Shown in pieces: positions 24,764 through 34,041 of a DNA stretch of 64,000 nt. The stretch is taken from contig NZ_JAFFSX010000001.1 in NCBI RefSeq assembly GCF_017948485.1, positions 620,001 through 684,000 on the forward strand, given 5' to 3'. A model generated the notes under the pieces. It was not told where the DNA came from. It was given only the letters and a program-made list of their open reading frames with translations, and did not search any database. This DNA comes from Streptomyces sp. GESEQ-35 (GTDB lineage Bacteria; Actinomycetota; Actinomycetes; Streptomycetales; Streptomycetaceae). Both the position numbers and the translations under genes were made by a program. Numbering within the stretch: position 1 is the stretch's first letter; every line of letters begins with the position of its first letter.

Positions 24764-26830
24764 ATGACAGCCGAATCCTTCCCGTCCGAGGGTGATGAGT
24801 ACCGCACCGAGACACCCCGGCCGACCGGCCTGCTGGATGTCCTGAGCGTGGCCGCGGTGGTCGTCGACGCCGACGGGCGCATCGTGTTCTGGACCCCGCA
24901 GGCCGAGGAGCTCTTCGGTTACACCTCCGAAGAGGTTCTCGGCATGTACGCGGCGCGACTGTTCATCCACCCCGAGCACCTTCAGGCCGTGGCGAAGCTG
25001 TTCGCGGACGTCCTGGAGACCGGCCGGAGCTGGGCAGGCACGTTCCCCATCCGGCACAAGGACGGCAGCACCCGCATGACGGAGTTCCGCAACATGCGGC
25101 TGCTGGACGATCTCGGAGATGTCTACGCGCTGGGCATAGCGGCCGACCACACCCTGCTCCAGCGCGTGGAGACCGACCTGGCGCTGTGCGAGAGGCTGAT
25201 CAACCAGTCCCCGATCGGTCTGGCCCTGATGGACCCGGATCTGCGGTATCTCCTGGTCAACCCCGCGCTGGAACGTATCGACGGCATACCCGCAGAAGAC
25301 CACATCGGCCGTCCCATGCGGGAGACCCTGCCCCTCCCCGACATCGACACCATCGAGTCCGCGCTGCGTCAGGTGCTCACGACCGGCACCCCGCTGCTCG
25401 ACCAGTACCACGTGGGCCGCCCCCCGGCCGACCCCGACCACGAGCACGCCTGGTCGCTCTCCTTCTACCGGCTGGAGGACCCCGGTGGCCGGATCCTGGG
25501 CGCAGCCACCTCGGTCGTCGACGTCACCGAACGGCACCGCGCTGCCGCCGAGGCGGACCGGGCCCGGCGACGCCTGGCCCTGATCGCCGACGCCTCGACG
25601 CGCGTCGGCACCAGTCTGGAGGTGGAGCAGACCGCCCGCGAACTGGCCGAGGTCGCCACCGGAGCGCTCGCCGACGTGGTCGCCGTGGACGTCCTGGACT
25701 CCGCCCTGGCCTGCCGCCGTATGCGCAGACCGGACAACAGCCCGGAGTTCTTCCGCGCGCTCGCCCTCAAAGCGACCCACCCCTCGGTGGCTCTGCGCGC
25801 CGCCGACCCTCCCGGCGACCTCGCCGCGTACGACGGTGACCGCCTGGTCACCCTGTGCGTCCACACCGCGCGGCCGGTCCTGGTGCGCCATGTCGGCGAC
25901 CACGATCTGCCGCGCATCGCCCGCGACGCCGAGGCCACCGTGCTCCTGTCCCAGGCGGGCGTGCACTCCTATCTCGCCGTGCCGTTGATCGCCCACGGCG
26001 AGGTGCTCGGCGCTCTCGACCTCAAGCGCACCCGCAACCCGCTCCCCTTCGACGAGGACGACGTCGTCCTCGCCTGTGAGCTGGCCGGCCGCGCAGCCGT
26101 GGCCATCGACAACGCGCGCTGGTTCCAGAGTGTGCGCAACACCGCCCTGACCCTCCAGCGCAGCCTGCTGCCCGACCACCCGCCGCACCAGACGGGTCTG
26201 GAACTCGCCTCCCGCTACCAGCCGGCCCAGGCCACCAGCGAGGTCGGCGGCGACTGGTACGACGTCATCCCCCTGACCGACGACAAGACCGCCCTGGTCG
26301 TGGGCGACGTCATGGGCAACGGCATCGACGCCGCCGCCACCATGGGCCGGCTACGGACGGCCACCTGTGCCTACGCGGACCTCGACATGGCCCCCGGCTC
26401 CGTACTCCAGCACCTCGACAAGATCACCTGCGATCTGGAGCACTACATCGTCACCTGCCTCTACGCCGTGTACGACCCCCGGACGCGACAGTGCCGCATG
26501 GCCAACGCAGGGCACATGCCGCCTGCGCTGGTCCGCTCCGGACAAGCCCCCGAACTCCTCGACCTGCCGCCCGGAGCCCCGCTCGGGGTAGGCGGTATCC
26601 CCTTCGAGACGACCACGGTCGAGCTGGGCCCCGGCGACCTGCTGGTCCTGTACACCGACGGCCTCGTCGAGACCAGGCTCCACCCCATCGACGAACGCCT
26701 GAACGTCCTCCTCAGCTTCCTCGACGAAGCGCACCGGCCGCTCGAGGAGACATGCGACCTCCTGCTGTACGGGCTGCGCCACCCCGACGACCACGACGAC
26801 GTCGCCCTGCTCGTGGCCCGGACCGTGTGA
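24764..26830 (+). CDS. PAS-PAS-GAF-SpoIIE phosphatase
   Basis: 688 residues from ATG 24764 (GGAGG upstream). Two PAS domains (VVVDADGRIVFWTPQAEELF near 28; LALMDPDLRYLLVNPALERI near 150), a GAF domain (about 275-440) and a SpoIIE catalytic domain (GGDWYDVIPL, VGDVMGNGIDAAATMGRLRT, ANAGHMPP, YTDGLVET, DDHDDVALLVA). Compared with the divergent gene at 22121 it has the same core layout but lacks the terminal HATPase domain. The two probably arose by duplication and may share or oppose each other's regulation from the 170-bp intergenic region. Confidence 0.92.
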   Translation: MTAESFPSEGDEYRTETPRPTGLLDVLSVAAVVVDADGRIVFWTPQAEELFGYTSEEVLGMYAARLFIHPEHLQAVAKLFADVLETGRSWAGTFPIRHKDGSTRMTEFRNMRLLDDLGDVYALGIAADHTLLQRVETDLALCERLINQSPIGLALMDPDLRYLLVNPALERIDGIPAEDHIGRPMRETLPLPDIDTIESALRQVLTTGTPLLDQYHVGRPPADPDHEHAWSLSFYRLEDPGGRILGAATSVVDVTERHRAAAEADRARRRLALIADASTRVGTSLEVEQTARELAEVATGALADVVAVDVLDSALACRRMRRPDNSPEFFRALALKATHPSVALRAADPPGDLAAYDGDRLVTLCVHTARPVLVRHVGDHDLPRIARDAEATVLLSQAGVHSYLAVPLIAHGEVLGALDLKRTRNPLPFDEDDVVLACELAGRAAVAIDNARWFQSVRNTALTLQRSLLPDHPPHQTGLELASRYQPAQATSEVGGDWYDVIPLTDDKTALVVGDVMGNGIDAAATMGRLRTATCAYADLDMAPGSVLQHLDKITCDLEHYIVTCLYAVYDPRTRQCRMANAGHMPPALVRSGQAPELLDLPPGAPLGVGGIPFETTTVELGPGDLLVLYTDGLVETRLHPIDERLNVLLSFLDEAHRPLEETCDLLLYGLRHPDDHDDVALLVARTV

Positions 26831-26856
26831 GCCCTCGGCCACCGCACCGCGTCACG

Positions 26857-28380
26857 TCACGCCTGCGGCTCGCCGGGCAGTACCACGCGGAAGGTGCAGC
26901 CCTCACCGGGTGCGGTGTCGAGTTCGAGGCGGCCGCCATGGCCCTCGGCGATGGTGGCCGCGATGGCCAGTCCGAGTCCGCTGCCGCCGTGCGCGCGCGA
27001 GCGGGACACGTCCGCCCGGTAGAACCGGTCGAACACGTGGGCCGCGTCGTACTCGGCCAGTCCCGGCCCTTCGTCGGCCACTTCGACGATGCTGACCGCG
27101 GTGCCCTCGGCCAGGGGCGGTGAGACACCGGTACGGCCAGGTTGGCAGGCTCCTCCGGCCGCGCCGGCGCGAGCGGTACCGACCCGCACGTGTACGGCCG
27201 TACCCGGCGGAGTATGGGTCTGCGCGTTGGACAGCAGGTTCTCGACGATCTGCCGGAGGCGATGCGGGTCGCCCCTGGTTTCCACGAGTTCAAGCTCGTC
27301 CGTGCCGGTGGAACCGTCCGGGGGACGCAGCGGGCCGAGGTCGACGGGGTGGGTGGTGGCGTGCAGGGCCGCGGTGCTGACGGCGTCCGCCGCGAGCGAC
27401 AGCAGATCCACCGGTTCCTGCCGGTAGGAGGGCTCCCTGTCCAGGGAAGCGAGCAGTTGCAGGTCGTTGACGAGCAGGCTCATGCGCTCCGCGCTCTGGG
27501 CGATGTACCGGTTGGCTTCCTGGAGCTGACCTGCTGAGCGCGGTTCGGGGCGTAGCGCGAGCTCCGCGTAGCCCTGGATGGCGGTGAGCGGGGTGCGCAG
27601 TTCGTGTCCCGCGTCGGCGACGAATCGCCGCATCCGTGCCTCCGACGCCTCCCGTTCCTTCAGAGCGCGTTGCAGTCGGTCGAGCATGGTGTTGAGCACC
27701 CGGCCGAGCCGTCCGATCTCGGTGCGCGCGTCGGTGTCGGGCAACCGCAGGTCGAGGGCGCCGGCGGTGATGTCCTCGGCCGTGCGCTCCATACGGGTGA
27801 ACGGCAGCAACCCCAGGCGGACCACCCAGCGCCCCACCGCGATCAGTGCGGCGACCACGAGCGCCAGCACGACGGCATCGAGCCACAGGAGTCGCGACAT
27901 GGCACCCTCGACGGTGTCCAGGGGCAACGCGACCACGGCGTTCATGCCGTCCGGCCCGGCATACCGGATCACCCGCCAGTTGTCGTCACCGGCCGCGGCG
28001 GGAACGGTCATGGGCCGCTCGTAGTCCATTGCGAGGTCGGCGGCGGAAACGGGCAGCCGGGGCCCCGGGTCCTTCCCCGTGCCCATGGAGCGGTTCGACT
28101 GCCGGCCCGAGGGGTCGTAGAAGTACACGCGGAAGTCCGAGGGCAGCGTGTTCGGGAGTCTCGCCGAGTCGGGAAGGTCGCTGCGGAGTACGTCGGCGTA
28201 GGCGCGCGCCGGTGGATGGAAGTCGGCGAGCTGCTGGTCGACCCGGTCCAGGAGCCACGAGCGCAGTACGACGAAGCCGATCACCTGCGTGGCCAGCACC
28301 GCCGCGGTGGCCAGCGCCGTCACACCCAGGACGAGCCGTCGTCGCAGCGACCTCGGCGGGCGCGGGCGAGGCCTTCTCAC
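26857..28380 (-). CDS. Two-component sensor histidine kinase (HAMP, HisKA, HATPase)
   Basis: 507 residues from GTG 28380, which overlaps the response-regulator stop by four bases; a much longer frame upstream runs antiphase over that regulator and is rejected. Helix 1 at about 12-33, an extracytoplasmic domain to about 170, helix 2 (LLWLDAVVLALVVAALIAVG), HAMP, then the H-box AGHELRTPLTAIQGYAELAL, N-box VENLLSNAQTHTP and G-boxes DEGPGLAEY and GGSGLGLAI. All are intact. It is a membrane sensor acting on the regulator at 28377. The signal is probably linked to the cell envelope, given the glycosyltransferases in the same operon. Confidence 0.92.
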   Translation of the reverse strand: MRRPRPRPPRSLRRRLVLGVTALATAAVLATQVIGFVVLRSWLLDRVDQQLADFHPPARAYADVLRSDLPDSARLPNTLPSDFRVYFYDPSGRQSNRSMGTGKDPGPRLPVSAADLAMDYERPMTVPAAAGDDNWRVIRYAGPDGMNAVVALPLDTVEGAMSRLLWLDAVVLALVVAALIAVGRWVVRLGLLPFTRMERTAEDITAGALDLRLPDTDARTEIGRLGRVLNTMLDRLQRALKEREASEARMRRFVADAGHELRTPLTAIQGYAELALRPEPRSAGQLQEANRYIAQSAERMSLLVNDLQLLASLDREPSYRQEPVDLLSLAADAVSTAALHATTHPVDLGPLRPPDGSTGTDELELVETRGDPHRLRQIVENLLSNAQTHTPPGTAVHVRVGTARAGAAGGACQPGRTGVSPPLAEGTAVSIVEVADEGPGLAEYDAAHVFDRFYRADVSRSRAHGGSGLGLAIAATIAEGHGGRLELDTAPGEGCTFRVVLPGEPQA

Positions 28381-29117
28381 TGGCCGCCCGTTCCGGGCCG
28401 GTCGCGGGGCAGCCGCAGGCAGTAGCCGACACCGCGCACGGTGTGGATGAGCGGCGGGTCGATGTGGTCGATCTTCTTGCGCAGGTATTTGATGTACGTC
28501 TCGACGATGCGTGCGTCGCCCGCGAAGTCGTAGCTCCATACGTGGTTGAGGATCTGGACCTTGTTCACGACCCGCGTGGCGTTCTCCATGAGGTAGCCGA
28601 GCAGCTTGAACTCGGTCGGCGACAGCGGGATGTACTCGCCGGCGCGATGCACTTCATGGGCGTTCTCGTCCAGTTCCAGGTCGGCGTAGCTCAGCACGCG
28701 TTCCTCGGTGGACGGCGGGAGGGCAGCGCCGGTGCGGCGCAGGATGGCCTCGATGCGCAGCAGCACCTCCTCGATGCTGAAGGGCTTGGGTACGTAGTCG
28801 TCTCCGCCGACGGTCAGGCCGGTGAGCCGGTCGTCGAGGCCGGTGCGGGCGGTCAGGAACAGCACGGGTACGTCGTTTCCCGCCGCCCGCAGTTTCCGGG
28901 TCACCTCGAATCCGTCCAGGTCCGGCAGCGTCACGTCGAGCAGCACCAGGTCCGGTGCGACGCGCTCGGCCTCCACCAGGGCCGCCCGGCCGGTGTCGGC
29001 GCTGTGCACGTCGTACCCGGTGAGGCGGAGGGTGGACTCCAGCAGCGTGCGGATGCTGGGTTCGTCCTCCACCACGAGAAGCCTGCGCCGGGGCTGGTCC
29101 GCGGCCCGCTCGGTCAT
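28377..29117 (-). CDS. OmpR-family response regulator
   Basis: 246 residues from ATG 29117. The receiver domain (RRLLVVEDEPSIRTLLESTL) has the phosphoacceptor Asp in DLVLLDVTLPDLDGFEV, then FLTARTGLDDR and the switch Lys in YVPKPFSIEE. A winged-helix DNA-binding domain fills the C-terminal 95 residues (LSPTEFKLLGYLMENATRVV and VETYIKYLRKKID). Part of the operon GT2-GtrA, GT39-like, regulator, kinase; it probably controls its own operon. Confidence 0.93.
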   Translation of the reverse strand: MTERAADQPRRRLLVVEDEPSIRTLLESTLRLTGYDVHSADTGRAALVEAERVAPDLVLLDVTLPDLDGFEVTRKLRAAGNDVPVLFLTARTGLDDRLTGLTVGGDDYVPKPFSIEEVLLRIEAILRRTGAALPPSTEERVLSYADLELDENAHEVHRAGEYIPLSPTEFKLLGYLMENATRVVNKVQILNHVWSYDFAGDARIVETYIKYLRKKIDHIDPPLIHTVRGVGYCLRLPRDRPGTGGQ

Positions 29118-29169
29118 GACGCCGGTCTGTCCGTTCTGTGATGGGTGTCCTGCGTTCGGCCGCCTCGGC

Positions 29170-31275
29170 TCACTCGGCGGCACAGTCGTACAGCACGTTG
29201 GCGCCGAATCCCCTCCCACCACCGCTCTGCTGTGACGAGGAAACGCCGTACTCGGAAGCGGACACCTTGGTGCAGTTGTCGGAGATCCAGTCGGAACGCT
29301 GCTGCGAAGGGCTGCCGGACACGGCGGGGAAACCTCCGCCGGCGTCCGAACCCAAGATGTAGCGCAGTTCGCCGTTCTTGGTCCACTTCTCCAGCTGCGC
29401 GACGGACGGCGCGTCGTCTCCGCCGCTGAAGCCGCCCATGCCGATGACGGTCTCGTCACTGCCGAGGACGAACGCGCTCGTGGACATGGCGCCGCCCTCG
29501 ACGGCGAGCTTGATCCGTGCATCGGGGGCGTGCTCGACCACGTAGTTCAGGATCTTGCGCTGGTCGCCGGTCAGCTCCGCACCGCCGCCGAACCCACCGG
29601 CTCCGCGGCCGCCCGAGCCCGAGCCGGACCCGAAGCCGTCCGACCCGCCACTGGGCATTCCCGAGGGCATCCCTGAGGGCAGGCCCGACGGCAGGTTCCC
29701 GCCGCCGGAGCCGGGCTGCGGCATCCCCCCTCCCCCACCGAAGGCGAGGACCGTCGGCCCGGCCGTCGGATTCGAGCCGCCCATCGCACTGGTCGATCCG
29801 GGCACACTCACCGCCCACGCTCCCGGGGCCACCAGCACCGCGGCCACCGCGGCCCCGGCGGCCACCGTCAGCAGGCGGCCCCGCCCTCGGGCGAGCAGCA
29901 GGAGAGCGATCGCGGCACAACCGGCCAGCAGCACGGGCCACACCAGCCAGCCGTTCCAGTCCGGGGTGCGCCGGATGAGCACCCCGGCCCATGCGGCGCT
30001 TGCCGCCACCGCGCCGGCCCCCACCCACGCCGGCCAGCGGTGTCCTGCCCGATGGGCCCGGACCAGGGCAACCGTCAGGCCACCGCACAGAGCGGCGATC
30101 GCCGGGGCCAGTTGAGTGGTGTAGTACGGGTGGAAGATTCCCTCCTGGGTAGAGAACACGGCCGCGCAGACCACCAGCCAGGTCCCCCACAGCAGCCACC
30201 CCTGGGCGGGCAGCACGGCGGAGCCGGGCAGCCTGCCGCGCCGCCGCAGCACCGCGCAGGCCACCGCGACCGCCAAGGCGACGGCGCTGACGGGCAGCAG
30301 CCAGCTGATCTGGCCTGCGACCTGATCGTTGAAGAGGCGCCCGGGGCCGGCGGCTCCGCCGAACGCTCCGCCACCGAATCCCCCGCCGCCGCCCCGGCCT
30401 TGGCCTCCGCTGTCGGAGCCGAAGACACGGCCGAGCCCGTTGTAGCCGATCACGAGATCCCAGGCCGAGCCGTCCTCGCTGCCCCCGATGTAGGGCCGGT
30501 CCCCCGGCCACAGGGCCACCATCGCGACCCACCACAGGGAGGACGCCGCCAGGACGGCTCCCGCGCCCAGCAGCCGCCGCACTCGCGGTATCCAGGCGCC
30601 GCTTCCTCCCACGAGCCAGGCGACGGCGAACGCGGGGATGACCATCCAGGCGGCGAGCATCTTGGTGAGGAACCCGCACCCGATCAGGAAGCCGCTCGCA
30701 CACAGCCACCAGGCCGCGGCCCGGCCCTCGGCCTGGAGCGCGCGGGTGAGGGCATACGCCGCGGCCACCAGAAGCAGGATGAGCAGGGTGTCGGGGTTGT
30801 TGTCCCGGTTGATCGCCACGGTGATGGGCGTGAGGGTGAATGCCAGCGCGGCGATCAGTGCCGCGCTCTCCCCCGCCCAGCGCCGCACCGTGCGGTGCAG
30901 GACGAAGACCGCGGCCACGCCCTCGATCAACTGCGGCAGGACCATCGCCCAGCCGTGCAGCCCGAAGACCTTCGTGCTGATCACCTGCGGCCACAGCGCT
31001 GCCGGCGGCTTGTCGACCGTGATCACGCCGGCGGGGTCGTAGGAGCCGAAGAGGAAGTTGCTCCAGCTCTGCCCCATCGATTTCACGGCGGCGGAGTAGT
31101 AGGTGTTGGCCCAGCCGAGCGAGCCGAGGGCCCAGCCGTAGAGCAGGGCGGCCAGGACGAGGATCAGGCCGAGGGCGGCGAGCGGCCACCAGGCGGGCAG
31201 GGGGCGGCTGGACCGATCCGTGGGCCGGTCAGGTCCCGAGGTCACGACGGACAGCGGGTGCGCGGAGTTGCTCAT
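29170..31275 (-). CDS. GT39/ArnT-like membrane glycosyltransferase with Gly-rich C-terminal domain
   Basis: 701 residues. About 12 membrane helices from residue 28 to 490 and an N-terminal WANTYYSAAVKSMGQSW segment followed by DPAGVITVDKPPAALW, as in dolichyl-phosphate-mannose mannosyltransferase relatives. Two Gly-rich inserts stand out: residues 289-312 (RGGGGGFGGGAFGG) and 513-565, the second with a PSGM repeat. The last 130 residues form an extracytoplasmic domain with two cysteines. Resembles B. subtilis YkcB/YkoS, also found with a GT2 partner and a two-component system. It would transfer a sugar from a polyprenyl carrier to a wall or secreted acceptor. No Shine-Dalgarno; probably coupled to the upstream gene. 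Confidence 0.88.
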   Translation of the reverse strand: MSNSAHPLSVVTSGPDRPTDRSSRPLPAWWPLAALGLILVLAALLYGWALGSLGWANTYYSAAVKSMGQSWSNFLFGSYDPAGVITVDKPPAALWPQVISTKVFGLHGWAMVLPQLIEGVAAVFVLHRTVRRWAGESAALIAALAFTLTPITVAINRDNNPDTLLILLLVAAAYALTRALQAEGRAAAWWLCASGFLIGCGFLTKMLAAWMVIPAFAVAWLVGGSGAWIPRVRRLLGAGAVLAASSLWWVAMVALWPGDRPYIGGSEDGSAWDLVIGYNGLGRVFGSDSGGQGRGGGGGFGGGAFGGAAGPGRLFNDQVAGQISWLLPVSAVALAVAVACAVLRRRGRLPGSAVLPAQGWLLWGTWLVVCAAVFSTQEGIFHPYYTTQLAPAIAALCGGLTVALVRAHRAGHRWPAWVGAGAVAASAAWAGVLIRRTPDWNGWLVWPVLLAGCAAIALLLLARGRGRLLTVAAGAAVAAVLVAPGAWAVSVPGSTSAMGGSNPTAGPTVLAFGGGGGMPQPGSGGGNLPSGLPSGMPSGMPSGGSDGFGSGSGSGGRGAGGFGGGAELTGDQRKILNYVVEHAPDARIKLAVEGGAMSTSAFVLGSDETVIGMGGFSGGDDAPSVAQLEKWTKNGELRYILGSDAGGGFPAVSGSPSQQRSDWISDNCTKVSASEYGVSSSQQSGGGRGFGANVLYDCAAE

Positions 31276-31297
31276 GAGGAGGGGGATTTCACTCTCG

Positions 31298-32587
31298 TCA
31301 GGAACTGTGTCGGGCGGGACTGCGGAAGACGGCGGACCGCAGCACGGTGAACCGCACGACGGTGACCAGGACGGAGGCCGCCGCCAGGACGACAGTCTCC
31401 GCAGCCGGTGATGCGCCCGGATCGAGGTGCTTGAACCAGAGCACGGCACCGGAGGTGACCAGGTATCCGAGGAGGAACAGGCCCCCGGCCCCGAGGTGGA
31501 CGAGCGTGGGCCGAGCGGAGGAGTGCCGGAAAGTCAGTCGCCGGTTCGCCTCGGTGTTCAGCACCGTGAGGACGAGCAGCGAGATCAGGTTCGCGACGGC
31601 CGGCGACCACCAGCCGCGCAGCAGCCAGTACAGCAGGGCCTGTCCCGCGGTCGAGGCAACGCCGATCGCGGCGAAACACGCGACCTCCCAGGTCAGCACC
31701 GAACGCCGGGAGGAAGGCGCGAGCACCGCGTCCGGATGCTCGGCCGCCGGTGCCGGGCGGCGCGGCAGATCGACCCGGGCGTCACCGGACGCCTTGAGCC
31801 GCGCCATACGCCACAGGCCCCGCAGATCCTCGGCCGCCGTGCTCACCACGTCCACCCGGGTGTCGATGTCCTCGACCCAGTCGACCGGCACCTCATGGAC
31901 ACGCAGTCCGTTGTGCTCGGCCAGCAGCAGCAGTTCGGTGTCGAAGAACCACGCGTCGTCACGTGTCACGTGCAGCAGCGGCCGGAGCACCTCCGTGCGG
32001 GCCGCTTTGAAACCGCACTGGGCGTCGGTGAAGCGGACCCCCTGGGTGAGCCGGATGATCCCGTTGTAGCAGCGGGAGATGAGTTCGCGCCGCGGCCCGC
32101 GCACCGTGCGCGCACCCGGCGCCAGCCGGCTGCCGATCGCGAGGTCCGAATGACGGCTGGCCAGCGGGGCCACCAGCGGGAGCAGACCGTCCAGGCCGGT
32201 GGACAGGTCCACATCCATGTACGCGACGATGTCCGCCTCACTCGCGCCCCACACGGTACGCAACGCCAGGCCCCGGCCCTTGCGTTCCAGGTGTACGACA
32301 CCCACGCCCGGCAGCTCGTCCGCCAACCGGTACGCAGCCTTGAGCGTGTCGTCGGTGCTGGCGTTGTCGGCGACCGTGATCCGCCAGGGAAAGGGGAAGC
32401 CGTCGGAGAGGTGCGCATGCAGAGTGCGCAGGCACCCTGGGAGAGCGCGTTCCTCGTTGTAGACCGGGACGACGATGTCCACCGTCGCGGTGCCGGATCC
32501 TTCGAGTGCGGAACGATACGCGGGCTGGAAAGGGGCGAGATATCCCGTACCGACGTCGAGGGAGGTGATGTGGGGGGTGGGAGTCAT
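31298..32587 (-). CDS. GT2 polyprenyl-phosphate glycosyltransferase fused to GtrA-like membrane domain
   Basis: 429 residues. GT-A glycosyltransferase domain at 35-265: IVVPVYNEERALPGCL, DNASTDDT, YMDVDLSTGLDGLLPLV (DxD-type metal site), and CYNGIIRLTQGVRFTDAQCG, as in DPM1-like enzymes. A GtrA-like four-helix domain from about 300 to the end (ACFAAIGVASTAGQALLYWL, LNTEANRRLTFRH) may flip the lipid-linked sugar. It would load the carrier used by the GT39-like protein encoded directly downstream. First gene of the four-gene operon, with GAGGA before the ATG. Confidence 0.9.
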   Translation of the reverse strand: MTPTPHITSLDVGTGYLAPFQPAYRSALEGSGTATVDIVVPVYNEERALPGCLRTLHAHLSDGFPFPWRITVADNASTDDTLKAAYRLADELPGVGVVHLERKGRGLALRTVWGASEADIVAYMDVDLSTGLDGLLPLVAPLASRHSDLAIGSRLAPGARTVRGPRRELISRCYNGIIRLTQGVRFTDAQCGFKAARTEVLRPLLHVTRDDAWFFDTELLLLAEHNGLRVHEVPVDWVEDIDTRVDVVSTAAEDLRGLWRMARLKASGDARVDLPRRPAPAAEHPDAVLAPSSRRSVLTWEVACFAAIGVASTAGQALLYWLLRGWWSPAVANLISLLVLTVLNTEANRRLTFRHSSARPTLVHLGAGGLFLLGYLVTSGAVLWFKHLDPGASPAAETVVLAAASVLVTVVRFTVLRSAVFRSPARHSS

Positions 32588-32810
32588 GGTGTCCTCAGGG
32601 AAGAGGGGACGGCAGGCTGCGGCTCCGAAGCCCTGATCGCGGGCTGCGGCACCACTGTTGCCGCTTCACCTGTGGGCACTGGGGGAAGATACGGGGAACT
32701 GACGGAGAGTCAGATCGCGGGCGACCGGAGCGAGGAATCCGGCATGGAGGCGCACGCGTGCCGCAGTCCCGCTGCCCGGGGCTGCGTGTCGACGAGCGGG
32801 GCCTTCTCGC

Positions 32811-32975
32811 CTAGACGTCGTCCATCCGCTCGCCCTCCGCCTGGGACGGCTCGGTCCTGGCCACGTCCGGGTGCTGCTCCGTGGTGCGCTCACCCGCGTC
32901 GTCGCGTTCGCCTTCGGCCTGCGAGGGGGTGCGAGCGTACATCCCGGGGTCGTACTCAGAGGCTTTGGATTGCAT
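32811..32975 (-). CDS. Small hydrophilic protein nested in frame at the EamA 3' end
   Basis: 54 residues from ATG 32975, preceded by a perfect Shine-Dalgarno (CCAAGGAGG, six bases before the start). The protein is acidic and disordered-looking: YDPGMYARTPSQAEGERDD, then a second TEPSQAEGER copy near the C-terminus, so it contains a short internal repeat. The ribosome site is stronger than that of the transporter itself, which suggests separate translation. I do not know the function. It shares frame and stop with the transporter reading frame, which is odd. Confidence 0.6.
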   Translation of the reverse strand: MQSKASEYDPGMYARTPSQAEGERDDAGERTTEQHPDVARTEPSQAEGERMDDV

Positions 32976-33971
32976 GACGCGCCTCCTTGGCTCGCTACCC
33001 CCATGGTCCCTCTTCACTCGTGCACGGGCGACACAGGAGCGGGCAGCCGAAGTGCACGCCGTCCGACCCCGGGATCGCCGGCGCGGCTCGGTGAGGCTGA
33101 AGGCGACTCCGAAGAGGACCAGTGCGGCTCCCCCGAGCTGGTTCACGGTGGCGGTGCCCGATCCGGTGACGTACAGCGCGACCAGGGAGGCGAAGGGGAC
33201 GAGCCCGTTGAACAGTCCGGTCCGGCCGGCGCCGAGGCGTTCGATGGCTCCGTACCACATGAGGAAGACGACGGTGGTCACGCCGAGGGCGAGGAAGGCA
33301 AGTGCCGAGAACTCGACGGCCGTCGGGAGGCGCAGTACGGGCGTCCCGTTCACGGCCCGCGTGATCAAGGCGACGGCGAACAGCGTCACCGACGCGAGCC
33401 CGCAGGCGTACGTGGTGACGGTCAGCGACCCCAGCTCCTGGGTGGGCGGTGCGCCGAGCAGCGTCACCGAGGCGACTCCGGCGAGGGCGAGAAACGACCA
33501 CACGAACCCCTGCCCGCTCCACTGCACTCCGCTCTGAGCGGACAGTTGGGCCAGTGCGGAACCGGCGGCCACGCACAGCGCACCGCCGATCAGCGTCCGC
33601 GATGGACGTGTCCGGGTGAGCAGGGACCGGACCAGGACGATGACCAGCGGTGCCGCGCCTATGGCGATGCCGACGTTGCCCGGCGCCGTCAGTGATGTGG
33701 CGTACACGAGGACAACGCCGTAGCCGGCCATGCCCATGGCGGCGAGCAGAACGATCCACACCAACTGGGTGCGCGTCGGACGGACGAAGGTGTGCCCACG
33801 TATGCGCGCCCAGACGAGCAGGAACACCGTGGCCAGGGTGTAACGCACGGCCTGCCCGCCGATGAGCGGGAAGTCGTGGAGCCGGCCCGCGGCTGCGACG
33901 GACCCTCCGACGAGGCACACGGCTCCCAGAGCCAGTCCGGCCCCGGAGCGCTCTCGCGTGGTCATGGTCAT
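32811..33971 (-). CDS. EamA/DMT-family transporter with in-frame C-terminal extension
   Basis: 386 residues. Residues 10-292 form ten membrane helices with two EamA repeats (GGQAVRYTLATVFLLVWARI, then GAIERLGAGRTGLFNGLVPF), the normal length of a drug/metabolite exporter. After SLTEPRRRSRGR the frame stays open for about 85 residues and ends in a separate hydrophilic peptide with its own ribosome site (next entry). So either the natural stop has been lost or the transporter is really expressed as a fusion. Divergent from a LysR gene 70 bp away, which likely controls it. The substrate is unknown. Confidence 0.85.
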   Translation of the reverse strand: MTMTTRERSGAGLALGAVCLVGGSVAAAGRLHDFPLIGGQAVRYTLATVFLLVWARIRGHTFVRPTRTQLVWIVLLAAMGMAGYGVVLVYATSLTAPGNVGIAIGAAPLVIVLVRSLLTRTRPSRTLIGGALCVAAGSALAQLSAQSGVQWSGQGFVWSFLALAGVASVTLLGAPPTQELGSLTVTTYACGLASVTLFAVALITRAVNGTPVLRLPTAVEFSALAFLALGVTTVVFLMWYGAIERLGAGRTGLFNGLVPFASLVALYVTGSGTATVNQLGGAALVLFGVAFSLTEPRRRSRGRTACTSAARSCVARARVKRDHGGSEPRRRVMQSKASEYDPGMYARTPSQAEGERDDAGERTTEQHPDVARTEPSQAEGERMDDV

Positions 33972-34041
33972 TCAGCCAGGCTGACAGCGCGGTGCCGTAA
34001 GCAGAAGTAAGGTATTGCTGAACGCGTCGTAAGGAGAGCTG

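Noticed and set aside
28381..28539. Longer N-terminus for the histidine kinase (start at 28539)
   Set aside because: The extra 53 residues are an out-of-frame reading of the response regulator; GTG 28380 with the 4-base overlap is the natural start.
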